This document shows positions 8,257 to 17,005 of a stretch of DNA of 64,000 nt, one piece after another (position 1 is the stretch's first letter; the number at the start of each line of letters is the position of its first letter). The position numbers and the translations under genes were made by a program. The stretch is taken from NCBI RefSeq assembly GCF_900113015.1, contig NZ_FONV01000012.1, positions 248,001-312,000 on the forward strand, in the 5' to 3' direction. Origin of the DNA: Actinoplanes philippinensis (GTDB lineage: Bacteria; Actinomycetota; Actinomycetes; Mycobacteriales; Micromonosporaceae). Below the pieces are notes generated by a model. That model had not been told where the DNA came from. It saw only the letters and a program-made list of their open reading frames with translations, and ran no database searches.

Positions 8257-10506
8257 TCAGGCCTGCACGTCCAGCCGGCCCGCACTCGGATCCACCCGCC
8301 GGGTGGCGACCGGCGCGGGCTCCGGGCCGACATCCGGGCCACCGCGCGGCGCGTCCGCACGCCGCCCCGGCGTCTCCGCGAACTGCTGCCGTCCCTGCTG
8401 CTGGGCGTTACCGTGCCGCAGGTCGAGCGTGCAGTTGCCGAACCCGGAACTCTCCAGCTCACGCCGCAGATCGTCGAGCGACGACCGCAGCGCCTCGGTG
8501 CCCGCCTCGGTCCCACCGGACAACTGCACCGTGATGTCACCGTTGCGGATCTCCGCCACCACCTGCACCGGGCCCAGGTCGACCGGGTGCAGCTGCACGG
8601 TCAGCCGGTGGATCCCGTCCGCGTCCAGCCGGAGCGGGACGAGCCGGGTGGCCAGCTGTGCCGCCGGGGGCGCCGGTGCGGGCGGGGCCTGCTGCGGCGC
8701 CGGGGTGTCGGCGGCCGGGCCGGCCGGGGCGGTGGCCTGCGGTCCGGTCACCCCGGTGAGGCCGGCGGCGGCCGGAGCCGCCGGGACGCCGGTGTCGGTG
8801 GGGGTGCCGAGCTGCGGGAACGCGGCGGTCGTACCGGTGCCGGACTCGGCGGCGCGCTCGACGCCGCCGGTGAAGGCGCCGGCCGTACCGCCGCCCTCGC
8901 CCTGACCAGAACCGTCACCCTGCCCGGCGCCGCCCTGCCCGCCGGTGTCCGGTGCGACCTCGCCGGTCGGCGCCGGATCGGCGGCGGCCGTCCCGATGGT
9001 GTCGGCGGCGGGCGACGTCGCGGTCGTCTCCGGCGTCCGCAGACCCTCCGGGCGTGGCGCGGCGGCGGTCTCGGTCACCGTCGCGGCGGCGGTCGCCGCA
9101 GGTTGACCCACCGGAGTTCCAGCCCCCGTGGGTACGCCCTGAGTGGTCCCCACCCCGGCCGGAGCCGCACCGGTCGCACCCGTTGCGGCGACCTGGCCAC
9201 CGGCCGGCGGCGTGGCGGGGGCCGTTCCGCCGGCGGCCGGGGCGGCCGTTCCGGCAGCAGTGCCCGACGCGTCACCGGAGACGGCCGCGGCCGCCGGGCC
9301 GGTGCCGGTCGGAGCGGCCTGCGTCCCGGCCGCCGGGTCGGCGCCGGTCTGTGCCGTGCCCGGCTGCGCCGTTCCGGCCGACGCCGTGACAGTCGCCGGC
9401 CGGGTCGCCCCGGCGGTGACCTGCGGCGCCGCATCGGTGATCGCCGCGGTTCCCGCCGTGGCGGTCTCGCCGGCCGCCGCCGTGGCGGCCCCGGTCGCGA
9501 CGGGCACCGTGAGACCGGGCATCGTGGCGGTCGCCAGCGCTGTCACGGCCGCGTCCGTGCCCTTCTCCGCCTCCGTGCCGTCCTCGGTCCCGGCCGTCTC
9601 CGCGGCGGGGGAGTCCGTCTTCGCCGTACCGGTCGCCGAGTCCGTCCCGGCCAGGTCCGCATCCGCCTCGCCCGGTGGCCCGGCCACGCCGGGCTCCCCG
9701 GGCTTCCGGGTCACCGGGGCGCCGGTCGTCCGGTCCACGACGGTCTTCGGGGCGTCCGACCGGTCCGGTGCCGGCTTCGTCCCCGGTCCCGTCGTCTCCC
9801 GCCGCTCCGACGCCTTCTCGACCCCGGAACGCTCACCCCGCGACGTTCCAGGCCGTCCGGCGGCTGCCCGCGAAGCCGCGGCGCGTTGAGCCGCGTCGCG
9901 GCTGTCGGCTGTCCGGGAGGCCGCGGCGCGTTGAGCCGCGTCGCGCCCGTCGGCCGTCCGCGAGGCCGCGGCACGCTGGGCAGCTTCCCGCCCATCGGCG
10001 GTCCGCGCCGCCGCACGCGACATGGCGTCACGCGTGCCGGACGCGCGCGATGCGGCGTCCCGCACGTCGGATGCGCGCGATGCGGCCTCGCGCTGGTCAG
10101 CGGCCCGCATCCCGTCACGTCCGTCGGCCGATCCTCGCGCGGGAGCCGCCCGCTCACCCACGCCCCGCGACATTGCGGCTCGCTCACCCGCGGTGGCCGC
10201 CCGCTCGCCCGCGGCCGGTGACGTCGCCGCCCGGGAGGCGGCGGCGCGGGACATCGCGGCCCGGTCCGCGGCGAACCGGGCCGCCGCGTGGGTGGCCAGG
10301 TTCCGCGGGTCGGCGGCGGGGCGGGACTCGGGCCGGCCCGGTGGCCGGTCGACCGCTCGTTCGTCGTCGTCACCGGGCCGGCTCATCTCGGCCGAGAGCG
10401 CGGAGCCGAACTCCGGCCCGCCCTCCCCACGCCGTCCGCCCGCCCGCCGGGTCCCGTCGGCGCCGGGCCGGCGGTCGGGGCCCGACACTGAACTCGCGCT
10501 GGTCAT
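8257..10506 (-). CDS. fliK: Flagellar hook-length control protein FliK
   Basis: This 749-residue protein is longer than most FliK proteins (about 400-600). The C-terminal ~100 residues carry the Flg_hook domain (LRLDADGIHRLTVQLHPVDLGPVQ and LRSSLDDLRRELESSGFG). In FliK this domain binds FlhB to switch export from hook to filament subunits. The first ~600 residues are disordered, rich in Ala, Arg, Gly, Thr and Pro, and contain three 15-residue repeats. FliK acts as a secreted molecular ruler, so the long flexible part may set hook length. ATG at 10506 follows a good ribosome site (AGGGGAGA). It is the last gene of the fliJ unit. Confidence 0.88.
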   Translation of the reverse strand: MTSASSVSGPDRRPGADGTRRAGGRRGEGGPEFGSALSAEMSRPGDDDERAVDRPPGRPESRPAADPRNLATHAAARFAADRAAMSRAAASRAATSPAAGERAATAGERAAMSRGVGERAAPARGSADGRDGMRAADQREAASRASDVRDAASRASGTRDAMSRAAARTADGREAAQRAAASRTADGRDAAQRAAASRTADSRDAAQRAAASRAAAGRPGTSRGERSGVEKASERRETTGPGTKPAPDRSDAPKTVVDRTTGAPVTRKPGEPGVAGPPGEADADLAGTDSATGTAKTDSPAAETAGTEDGTEAEKGTDAAVTALATATMPGLTVPVATGAATAAAGETATAGTAAITDAAPQVTAGATRPATVTASAGTAQPGTAQTGADPAAGTQAAPTGTGPAAAAVSGDASGTAAGTAAPAAGGTAPATPPAGGQVAATGATGAAPAGVGTTQGVPTGAGTPVGQPAATAAATVTETAAAPRPEGLRTPETTATSPAADTIGTAAADPAPTGEVAPDTGGQGGAGQGDGSGQGEGGGTAGAFTGGVERAAESGTGTTAAFPQLGTPTDTGVPAAPAAAGLTGVTGPQATAPAGPAADTPAPQQAPPAPAPPAAQLATRLVPLRLDADGIHRLTVQLHPVDLGPVQVVAEIRNGDITVQLSGGTEAGTEALRSSLDDLRRELESSGFGNCTLDLRHGNAQQQGRQQFAETPGRRADAPRGGPDVGPEPAPVATRRVDPSAGRLDVQA
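9868..10002 (-). repeat. Three 45-bp in-frame tandem repeats in fliK
   Basis: Units 9868-9912, 9913-9957 and 9958-10002 encode 15-residue repeats of the form TADGR(D/E)AAQRAAASR. The first two DNA units are nearly identical and the third has diverged. More degenerate copies with AASRAS follow toward the N-terminus. The 45-bp period keeps the frame, so copy number can change FliK length. Confidence 0.85.
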
Positions 10507-10547
10507 ACGTTCTCCCCTGCTAGTGGGTGTCTGATCCGGGCCCGTGG

Positions 10548-11528
10548 TCAGCCGCCGAGGGCGGCGAGGGCCTTCTGCACCTTCGGGACGTAAGCCTGGG
10601 TCTCGGCGAACGGGGGAATGCCGTCGTACCTGTGCACGGCCCCACCACCGGCGTTGTAGGCGGCCAGCGCGAGCGGCACCGACTTGAACTCGCGCAGGTG
10701 CCTGGCGAGCAGCTTGGCGGCGCCGTTCACGGCCTGGGCCGGGTCGAACGCGTCGTCGACGCCGAGCCCGCGGGCGGTCGCCGGCATCAGCTGCATCATG
10801 CCCTGCGCGCCGGCCTTGCTGACCGCCTTCGGGTTGTAGCCGGACTCGACCTTGGCGACCGCGGCGAGCAGCTTGGGCGACACGCCGTACTCGGCGCCGG
10901 CCCGCTCGAACAGGTTCGCGTAGGGCACCCCGCCGAGCCCACCGGTGGCCGCCGCCCGCAGCCCGGCCGGTCGCAGCGACGACATGTCCTGCACGGCCGC
11001 CGACGGAACGGTGTCGAGGACCCGGCGGATGGCGCTGGGCGTCTCGTACACACTCTGGATCTTGACGCGGTCGCCCGGCTTCGGCGCCGCGATCATCCGG
11101 TTGTCGCCCAGGTAGATCGCCACGTGGTCGACCGGAGAGTTGAAGGCCAGGATGTCGCCCGGCTTGGCGTCGGCGAGGCTCGCCACCGGACGGCCGGCCT
11201 TCGCCTGCTGCCAGGAGTTGCGCGGCAGCTCGACGCCGAGGTCGCGGTAGGCCCGCTGGACCAGGGCCGAGCAGTCCAGCCCCTTGGCCGGGTCGTCGCC
11301 ACCGAAGACGTACGGCGTACCCAGATACTTCTTCGCCGCCTCGACGACGTCGCCACCGGTCGGCCCGGAGGCGGCGGTGGTGCCGGCGGTCGCGCCGGTG
11401 GCCCCGGCGAGCGCCGAGGCGAACTTCGCGCCCGACGTGCCGCCGACCACCGTGGGCGCGGGGTTGAGACCCAGCTGATCCTGCAGTTCGGCGACGCGGG
11501 AGAGGACTCCGGTGACACCCAGCATCAT
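10548..11528 (-). CDS. Flagellar-cluster peptidoglycan hydrolase, NlpC/P60 plus lytic transglycosylase
   Basis: This 326-residue protein has two wall-cleaving domains. The first (about residues 60-150) is an NlpC/P60 peptidase with Cys in GLDCSALVQRAYRDLG and His in PVDHVAIYLGDNRMI. The second (about 205-326) is a family-1 lytic transglycosylase with the catalytic Glu in VAKVESGYNPKAV, then GAQGMMQLMPATARGLG, LALAAYNAGGGAV and ETQAYV. I see no signal peptide; the N-terminus resembles flagellar substrates rather than Sec cargo. It sits between fliJ (ATGA overlap) and fliK, so it is a good candidate for the FlgJ role of opening the wall for rod growth. Export by the flagellar apparatus is inferred. 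Confidence 0.85.
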   Translation of the reverse strand: MMLGVTGVLSRVAELQDQLGLNPAPTVVGGTSGAKFASALAGATGATAGTTAASGPTGGDVVEAAKKYLGTPYVFGGDDPAKGLDCSALVQRAYRDLGVELPRNSWQQAKAGRPVASLADAKPGDILAFNSPVDHVAIYLGDNRMIAAPKPGDRVKIQSVYETPSAIRRVLDTVPSAAVQDMSSLRPAGLRAAATGGLGGVPYANLFERAGAEYGVSPKLLAAVAKVESGYNPKAVSKAGAQGMMQLMPATARGLGVDDAFDPAQAVNGAAKLLARHLREFKSVPLALAAYNAGGGAVHRYDGIPPFAETQAYVPKVQKALAALGG

Positions 11529-11983
11529 GCTTCGCTCCGGTTCGGGTCGGCGACGTTTCCGGCGGCGTTCCGTGCTTCGGCGGTGACCGCGAGCTCGTCG
11601 AGGGCGGCCTGGTCGGTCTTCAGGTCGTGGGCCTTGACGGTGGCGGCGTGGCGTTCGGCCATCAGCTCCACGGCGCGGCGGCGTTTGGCGGCGTCGGCGA
11701 GAGCGGCCAGCTTCTCCTGCTCGATCACCTCGGCGCTGGTCACCATCCGTTGCGCATCGAACAACCCGGCGGCCAGCGACTGCCGGGCCACCAGGGCGGC
11801 GACCATCGCCCGGGCGGAGCCCTCGCTCGGCGCGTCCGCCCCCACGAGGTCCAGCTTGCGGCGCTTGACCAGGGCCTCGGCTTCACGGATCTCGGCACGG
11901 GACTGGATGACGGCGCCGCGGGCGGCGTCCTCCTGGGCCTTACGAGCGCGCAGCACGGGCGCCAGTCGGAACAGGCGGTTCAA
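11525..11983 (-). CDS. fliJ: Flagellar export chaperone/ATPase stalk protein FliJ
   Basis: The 152-residue product begins NRLFRLAPVLRARKAQEDAARG and is almost entirely helical with coiled-coil periodicity, Arg/Lys/Glu/Ala-rich, as expected of FliJ. FliJ inserts into the FliI hexamer and links it to FlhA. It starts at ATG 11983 behind GGAGGCC-like sequence. A sigma-28-like promoter lies 43 bases upstream of the start codon. In most bacteria fliJ follows fliI directly; here 412 bases separate them. Sequence conservation is weak, so identification rests on length, coiled coil and context. Confidence 0.8.
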   Translation of the reverse strand: MNRLFRLAPVLRARKAQEDAARGAVIQSRAEIREAEALVKRRKLDLVGADAPSEGSARAMVAALVARQSLAAGLFDAQRMVTSAEVIEQEKLAALADAAKRRRAVELMAERHAATVKAHDLKTDQAALDELAVTAEARNAAGNVADPNRSEA

Positions 11984-12395
11984 CGTTGGCCTCCTAGCGG
12001 GGCCGGTGGGCCCTCACCTAGCCGCTTCGGTCCGCCCGCCGGACGGCTGAGCCCCTGCACCGACTTCGCTACTGAGCTGCTGACACGGCATCCCTCAAGG
12101 CCACCGTTCGCTGCTTTCCGGTGCTCGGTGGGCGCGGTGCGCGGTCACTCCCGGTTCACGTCGGCCGGGGCCGGGCGCGGCGGGTGGGCACGGTCTGCGG
12201 CCCGGTTCCGGTTTACGACCCCGGCCGGCCGGTGCGGCGTCTGCGGTGGTGTCGCGCGCCTCATCTCGTACGAAAGGAAAAGTCCTCAACCGCAGACCGG
12301 ACCGCCCCGCCCGCGCCGCGCGAGGTTGCCGGGGCTCGGGGCCGCAACGCGGCCGCCGGGCTGATGCGGTGGTTTCCGCCCTGGGAGCCGGCCGG
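11984..12395. other. 412-base gap between fliI and fliJ
   Basis: I see no convincing gene here. Short leftward frames lack ribosome sites and recognisable sequence. The left end holds the fliJ promoter (12026-12051). A 10-base inverted pair CGGTCTGCGG (near 12189) and CCGCAGACCG (near 12290) may fold at the end of the fliI transcript. Confidence 0.5.
12026..12051 (-). promoter_or_regulatory. Sigma-28-like promoter for fliJ-hydrolase-fliK
   Basis: On the minus strand, CTCA (12051-12048) is followed by 16 bases and ACCGAAGC (from 12031). This matches the other four sites in this cluster except A for G at the first -10 base. The likely start of transcription is about 35 bases before the fliJ ATG. 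Confidence 0.6.
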
Positions 12396-13703
12396 TCAGG
12401 AGGTGGCGATCAGCGCGCGCAGAGCCGTCCACGCGGACTCGGCCGTCGTGCGGTCGTCGAGGTCCTGCTGGAGGAAGGCGGTGATCTGCGGCCACGCCGC
12501 GTTGGCCCGGTCGGCGTCGTGGTTGGTGCCGGGCACGTAGGCGCCGATCTCGACGAGTTCACGGACGTCGCGGTGCGCGGCCATCAGACGGCGCAGCTCG
12601 GTGGCGTCGGCCCGCTGCTGCTGATTCGTGATCTTGTTGGCGACGCGGGAGATCGAGTCGAGGGCCTGGACGGCCGGGAAGTGCCCGGCGGTGGCCAGTT
12701 TGCGGTCCAGCACGATGTGCCCGTCCAGGATCGAGCGGGCCGCGTCGGCGATCGGCTCGTTGTGGTCGTCGCCCTCGACGAGAACCGTGTACAGCCCGGT
12801 GATGCTGCCGCGCGCGCCCGGCCCGGCCCGTTCCAGCAGGGAGGCGAGCATCGCGAAGACCGACGGCGGATAACCGCGGGTGGCGGGCGGCTCGCCGACT
12901 GAGAGCCCCACCTCACGCTGCGCCATCGCCGCACGCGTCACGCTGTCCATCATCAGGAGCACGTCGGCGCCCTCGTCCCGGTAGTACTCGGCGATCCGGG
13001 TGGCGACCGCGCCGGCCCGGAGCCGGACCAGCGGTGGCGTGTCCGACGTGGCGATCACCAGCACCGAGCGGGCCAGGCCCTCCGGCCCGAGATCGTGCTC
13101 GATGAACTCGCGCACCTCACGGCCGCGTTCGCCGACCAGGGCGACCACGTTCAGCTCGGCCGCGGTGCCCCGGGTGATCTGGCTCATCAGGGTCGACTTG
13201 CCGACCCCGGAGCCGGCGAAGATGCCGATGCGCTGGCCCTTGCCGCACGGGACGAGGGTGTCGAGGACACGTACGCCGAGGGACATCTGCGCACCCACCA
13301 GCTGCCGTTCCATCGCCGACGGTGGCGCCGCGTCGATGGGGACCAGGGCGCCGCGCAGCGGTGGGCCGCCGTCCATCGGCCGGCCCAGCCCGTCGAGGAT
13401 GCGGCCGCGCAGGTCGGGGCCGACCGCGACGCGCAGCGGCCCGCCGGTGCTGATCGCCGGGGTGCCGGCGCCGATCCCGGCGATCGGGCCGAGCGGCATG
13501 CAGGAGAGCCGTTCGCCGTCGAGGGCGGCCACCTCGGCCAGCACCTGGTCCGGGCCGGTGCCGATGCGCAGCAGGTCACCGACGTTGGCTTCCAGACCGC
13601 TCACCGTCACGCGCAGGCCGACGGCGCCGGTGACCCGGCCGCTGACGACCGGGCGCGCCGCTTCGACGGCGCTCCGGATGCGGTGCTGGAAGAGGTCGGT
13701 CAC
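12396..13703 (-). CDS. fliI: Flagellum-specific ATP synthase FliI
   Basis: This 435-residue ATPase carries the Walker A motif GIFAGSGVGKSTLMSQI at about residue 160, a Walker B region DVLLMMDSVTRAAMAQREVGL, and the family stretch ATRGYPPSVFAMLASLLERAG. It is related to F1 beta subunits and powers unfolding or release of export cargo at the base of the flagellum with FliH and FliJ. The ATG overlaps the fliH stop (ATGA). It is the last gene of the flgB operon here. Confidence 0.96.
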   Translation of the reverse strand: MTDLFQHRIRSAVEAARPVVSGRVTGAVGLRVTVSGLEANVGDLLRIGTGPDQVLAEVAALDGERLSCMPLGPIAGIGAGTPAISTGGPLRVAVGPDLRGRILDGLGRPMDGGPPLRGALVPIDAAPPSAMERQLVGAQMSLGVRVLDTLVPCGKGQRIGIFAGSGVGKSTLMSQITRGTAAELNVVALVGERGREVREFIEHDLGPEGLARSVLVIATSDTPPLVRLRAGAVATRIAEYYRDEGADVLLMMDSVTRAAMAQREVGLSVGEPPATRGYPPSVFAMLASLLERAGPGARGSITGLYTVLVEGDDHNEPIADAARSILDGHIVLDRKLATAGHFPAVQALDSISRVANKITNQQQRADATELRRLMAAHRDVRELVEIGAYVPGTNHDADRANAAWPQITAFLQQDLDDRTTAESAWTALRALIATS

Positions 13704-14368
13704 AGGCGTAGCGCCTCGCGGGCCCTCGCCACCGCGGCGGCGATGGTGGCGTCGACGGTGGCGGTGCCGGTCTCGGCGATCGCGTCCCCGGGCTGGAGTC
13801 CCGGGTCGGGGCGCAGCGTGATGCGGCGGCCCTGGAAGTCGAAGTCCTCGGCGGAGCCCTCGCCGACGAGGTTGCGGAAGTCGTCGGGGTGCAGGCTGAC
13901 GATCACGTCACCGTGTTCCGGCGCGGCGGTCATCGCCCGGCGCAGCGCGTCCGCGCCGCGTTCCGGGTCGTCGCGCAGGGTACGCCCGACGATCGCCTCG
14001 GCCAGCTCCCAGGCGCTGGCCAGCACGACCTCCTGCAGCTCGGTGAAGGTCGGCATGAGCTGGTCCTCCAGGCCGGTCACCGCGCGGCCGAGGGCGTTCA
14101 CGGCGCTGGCCAGGGCGGTGGCGCGGCGCTGGTCGTACGCCTCCTCGGCCGCGACGGCACGTGCCGCGGCCGCCTCGTTGGCGGCCGCGGCGTCGCGTTT
14201 GCCCTGTGCCCAGCCCTCGGCGTATCCGGTGGTCCGCGCCTGCTGGAGGGCCCGTTCCACGGCCTCGGTGTCGACCGGTGTCTCCTGCCGCAGGTCGATG
14301 CCGAACCGTGCGGCGGCGGCGTTCTCCGCGGCCACCCCGCGGATCACCCGGTCACGCGATGAGCTCAT
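13700..14368 (-). CDS. fliH: Flagellar assembly protein FliH
   Basis: The start is placed at ATG 14368, which gives 222 residues and a natural 17-base overlap with fliG; longer frames upstream only read the fliG sequence out of frame. The protein has an Ala/Glu-rich coiled coil (residues ~50-110) and a FliH C-terminal domain with ELQEVVLASAWELAEAIVGR, GDVIVSLHPDDFRNL and a FDFQGRRITLRPDPGLQPGDAI segment similar to V-type ATPase subunit E. FliH is the dimeric stator that regulates FliI and ties it to the C-ring. Confidence 0.9.
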   Translation of the reverse strand: MSSSRDRVIRGVAAENAAAARFGIDLRQETPVDTEAVERALQQARTTGYAEGWAQGKRDAAAANEAAAARAVAAEEAYDQRRATALASAVNALGRAVTGLEDQLMPTFTELQEVVLASAWELAEAIVGRTLRDDPERGADALRRAMTAAPEHGDVIVSLHPDDFRNLVGEGSAEDFDFQGRRITLRPDPGLQPGDAIAETGTATVDATIAAAVARAREALRL

Positions 14369-15377
14369 CGGCCTCGCCACCGCGCTGGATCTCGATCTGG
14401 CCGGAGTCCTCGAGCGTACGGATGACACTGACGATCTTGGCCTGGGCCTCCTCGACCATCTTGACCTTGACCGGCCCGAGCAGGTCCATCTCCTCCAGCA
14501 GGTTCTCCCGGCCACGCTCGGAGAGGTTCTTGGTGACCTTGTCGCGCACGCCCTCGGGCACGCCCTTGAGAGCGGTGGCCAGGTCGGCCGGCTCCACCTG
14601 GCGCAGGATGAGCTGCACCGCGCGGTCCTCGAGGTTGATGATGTCCTCGAACATGAACATCCGGCGGCGGATCTCCTCGGCCAGCTCGGGGCTGCGCGCG
14701 TCGAGAGCTTCCAGGATGAGCCGCTCGGTGGTGCGGTCGGCCCGGTTGATGATGTCGACCAGGGGCTGCAGGCCGCCGACCGTGGACAGCTCGTCCGGCT
14801 GGAGCACGCTGGACAGCTTGCGCTGCAGGGCGCTCTCCACCTGGCGGATGATGTCCGGCGAGGTACGGTCCATGATCGCGATCCGGTGCGCGACCTCGGT
14901 CTGCACCTCCAGCGGCAGCCCGGCCAGGATCGAGGAGGCCAGCCCGGACGGGATGTGGGCCAGCACCAGCGCGATGGTCTGCGGGTGCTCGTACTGGACG
15001 TAGGAGAGCAACTGCCGGGGGTCGGCGTGGCTCAGGAAGTTGAACGGGATGTCGTTCATGGACGCTTCGAGCCGCTCCAGGATCAGCGCCGCCCGCTCCT
15101 TGCCGAGCGACGCCTCCAGCAGCTCCCTGGCGTACTCCATGCCACCCGACCCGGCGTATCGGGTGGTGGCCATGGCGTAGAACTCGTCCATCACGTCGTC
15201 GACCTGGACGGGGTCGAGCTTGCCCAGCCGAGCCACCTCGGCGGACACCATCTCGACCTCCTTGTCGGTCATGTTCGCCATGACCGACGCCGCGTGTTCC
15301 CGGCCGAACTGGACGAGCATGATCGCGGCCTTGCGCACTCCGGTCATGGAGAGCGTGGTGAGCGCCGGTGTAGTCAA
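14352..15377 (-). CDS. fliG: Flagellar motor switch protein FliG
   Basis: This 341-residue protein of standard length has the FliG N-terminal domain (LSMTGVRKAAIMLVQFGREH), the middle EHPQTIALVLAHI motif, and the C-terminal torque domain with MFMFEDIINLEDRAVQLILR and ENLLEEMDLLGPVKV. Charged residues that face the stator are present in the last domain (RRRMFMFED, LSERGREN). FliG sits on the FliF ring. ATG at 15377 follows a good ribosome site (AGGAGCAAC). Confidence 0.96.
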   Translation of the reverse strand: MTTPALTTLSMTGVRKAAIMLVQFGREHAASVMANMTDKEVEMVSAEVARLGKLDPVQVDDVMDEFYAMATTRYAGSGGMEYARELLEASLGKERAALILERLEASMNDIPFNFLSHADPRQLLSYVQYEHPQTIALVLAHIPSGLASSILAGLPLEVQTEVAHRIAIMDRTSPDIIRQVESALQRKLSSVLQPDELSTVGGLQPLVDIINRADRTTERLILEALDARSPELAEEIRRRMFMFEDIINLEDRAVQLILRQVEPADLATALKGVPEGVRDKVTKNLSERGRENLLEEMDLLGPVKVKMVEEAQAKIVSVIRTLEDSGQIEIQRGGEADELIA

Positions 15378-15393
15378 CTGTTGCTCCTGTGGT

Positions 15394-17004
15394 TCAGCGG
15401 TTGCTCTCGTCGGCGGAGATCCAGCTGCGGATCAGGGACGCCGTCTCGTCCGGCTTCTCCCGGACCAGGTCCTCGATCTCACGATGACGCTCCTCCCGCG
15501 CTTCGTCCGTCTTATCGGCGACTTCCGGAAGCTCCAGCATGTGTGCGGTGGTGACGTCGATCTCAGCCGCGCGCTGAGCCTCCAGCGCCGCCTGCATCTC
15601 CTCCAGGTGCCGCCGCTCCTCCGCGGTGAGCGCCTGCTGACGCTTCTTGGCGCGCCGGTTCGCCCGCCAGGCCAGCATGATCAGCATCAGCACCACGAAG
15701 AGCAGGGCGCCGGTCTGGATCAGCTTGGTCTGCTTGGCCGACTTCTCCGCGGCGGCCGCCTGGGCGAGCTCCGTCTGGGCCGCCTGCGCCTGGGTGGTGT
15801 CGAACGGCATCGAGGCGACGGCGATGGTGTCACCCCGGGTCGGGTCGATCCCGGCCGCGGCGCTGAGCAGCTGCTGCACGTCGGCGGCCTTGACCGAGCC
15901 GGACACCGTGCTGTCCAGCAGGACCGACACGCTGAGCCGCTCGATGCTGCCCGGCGCGTTGCGGCGCACCTCGCGCACCTCGTCGAAGCGGCGGGTACGG
16001 GTCTCGTCCTTCTGCTGGTACTGCCCGCTGCCGACGCCGTTGGGCCCCTGGATGTTGTCCGGTCCGAGCACACCGCCGTTGTTCGGGCCGGTGCCGGCGT
16101 AGGTCTCGCTCTTGATGTTCTCCTGCTCGGCCGGCATGGACGGATCGGTGCTGTACTTCTTGCTCTCCGTCTCCGTCTGGTCGAAGTCCAGGATCGGGTT
16201 CGTGGTGACCACCGAGTGGCCGGGGCCGACCAGGTTGTCGAGCATCCGCTGCAGCGAGTTGTTCAGACGGTTCTGGAACGCCACCGTCTGCTGCTCGGTG
16301 CCGCTGTCCGGGCCCGCGGCGCCGACCGTGTTGCCGCCACCGGCCGAGAGCATCCGCCCGTCCGAGCCGGCGACGGTGACCTGGGTGGGGTCGAGTCCTT
16401 CGACGCTGGAGGCGACCAGGTGCACGATCGACTGCACCTGCTGCTGGTCGAGCGGGTTGGTGGCCTTGGACGCGACCAGCACCGACGCCGTCGGCTTGGA
16501 CTGGTCGTCGGTGAAGATGTCCTCCTTCGGCATCACCAGGTGCACCGTCGCCGCCTCGACGCCGTCGATCGACTTGATGGTGTTCGCCAGTTCGCCCTCG
16601 AGCGCCCGCTGGTAGTTCGCGTGCTGCATGAAGTCGCTGGTGGTGATGCCCTGCTGGTCCAGCAGCGAGTAGCCGGTGCCCTCGTCGTTGGGCAGCCCCT
16701 CGCCGGACAGCTGGAGGCGGAGCTGGTTCACCTGCTCCTGCGGCACCATGATCGTCTGACCGTCGTTGGCCAGCTCGTACGGGGTGCCCGACTTGTCCAG
16801 CGACTCGACGATCGCGCTGGCGTCCTTCGTGGACAGGTTGTTGAAGAGGATCTGATACGACGGCTTCGCCGCCCAGGTGGCGAAGAAGTAGCCGCCGACG
16901 GCGAGCGCGAGAACCGCGAAAACGGTGACAGCCTTCTGTCCCGGTGTGAAGGACTTGAAGGTGTCCGTGATGCGGCGTACCGGAGCGGGAAGGCGGTCGG
17001 TCAT
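15394..17004 (-). CDS. fliF: Flagellar MS-ring protein FliF
   Basis: This 536-residue protein has the two membrane segments of FliF, near residues 21-45 and 427-447. The periplasmic ring-building domains lie between them, with NLSTKDASAIVESLDKSGTPY and the MPKEDIFTDDQSKPTASVLV stretch. The cytoplasmic C-terminus (about 460-536) is acidic and ends with the FliG-binding helix region (LVREKPDETASLIRSWI). FliF forms the first platform of the basal body. It lies between fliE and fliG in the standard order. Confidence 0.96.
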   Translation of the reverse strand: MTDRLPAPVRRITDTFKSFTPGQKAVTVFAVLALAVGGYFFATWAAKPSYQILFNNLSTKDASAIVESLDKSGTPYELANDGQTIMVPQEQVNQLRLQLSGEGLPNDEGTGYSLLDQQGITTSDFMQHANYQRALEGELANTIKSIDGVEAATVHLVMPKEDIFTDDQSKPTASVLVASKATNPLDQQQVQSIVHLVASSVEGLDPTQVTVAGSDGRMLSAGGGNTVGAAGPDSGTEQQTVAFQNRLNNSLQRMLDNLVGPGHSVVTTNPILDFDQTETESKKYSTDPSMPAEQENIKSETYAGTGPNNGGVLGPDNIQGPNGVGSGQYQQKDETRTRRFDEVREVRRNAPGSIERLSVSVLLDSTVSGSVKAADVQQLLSAAAGIDPTRGDTIAVASMPFDTTQAQAAQTELAQAAAAEKSAKQTKLIQTGALLFVVLMLIMLAWRANRRAKKRQQALTAEERRHLEEMQAALEAQRAAEIDVTTAHMLELPEVADKTDEAREERHREIEDLVREKPDETASLIRSWISADESNR

Positions 17005-17005
17005 A

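Noticed and set aside
8413..10221. A 602-codon plus-strand frame over fliK
   Set aside because: Arg/Gly-rich antisense frame. The FliK C-terminal domain and ribosome site favour the minus strand.
12095..12289. A 64-codon minus-strand frame between fliI and fliJ
   Set aside because: Pro/Arg-rich composition, no ribosome site and no relatives that I recognise.
13095..15554. An 819-codon plus-strand frame over fliI-fliH-fliG
   Set aside because: Low-complexity antisense product of three clear flagellar genes.
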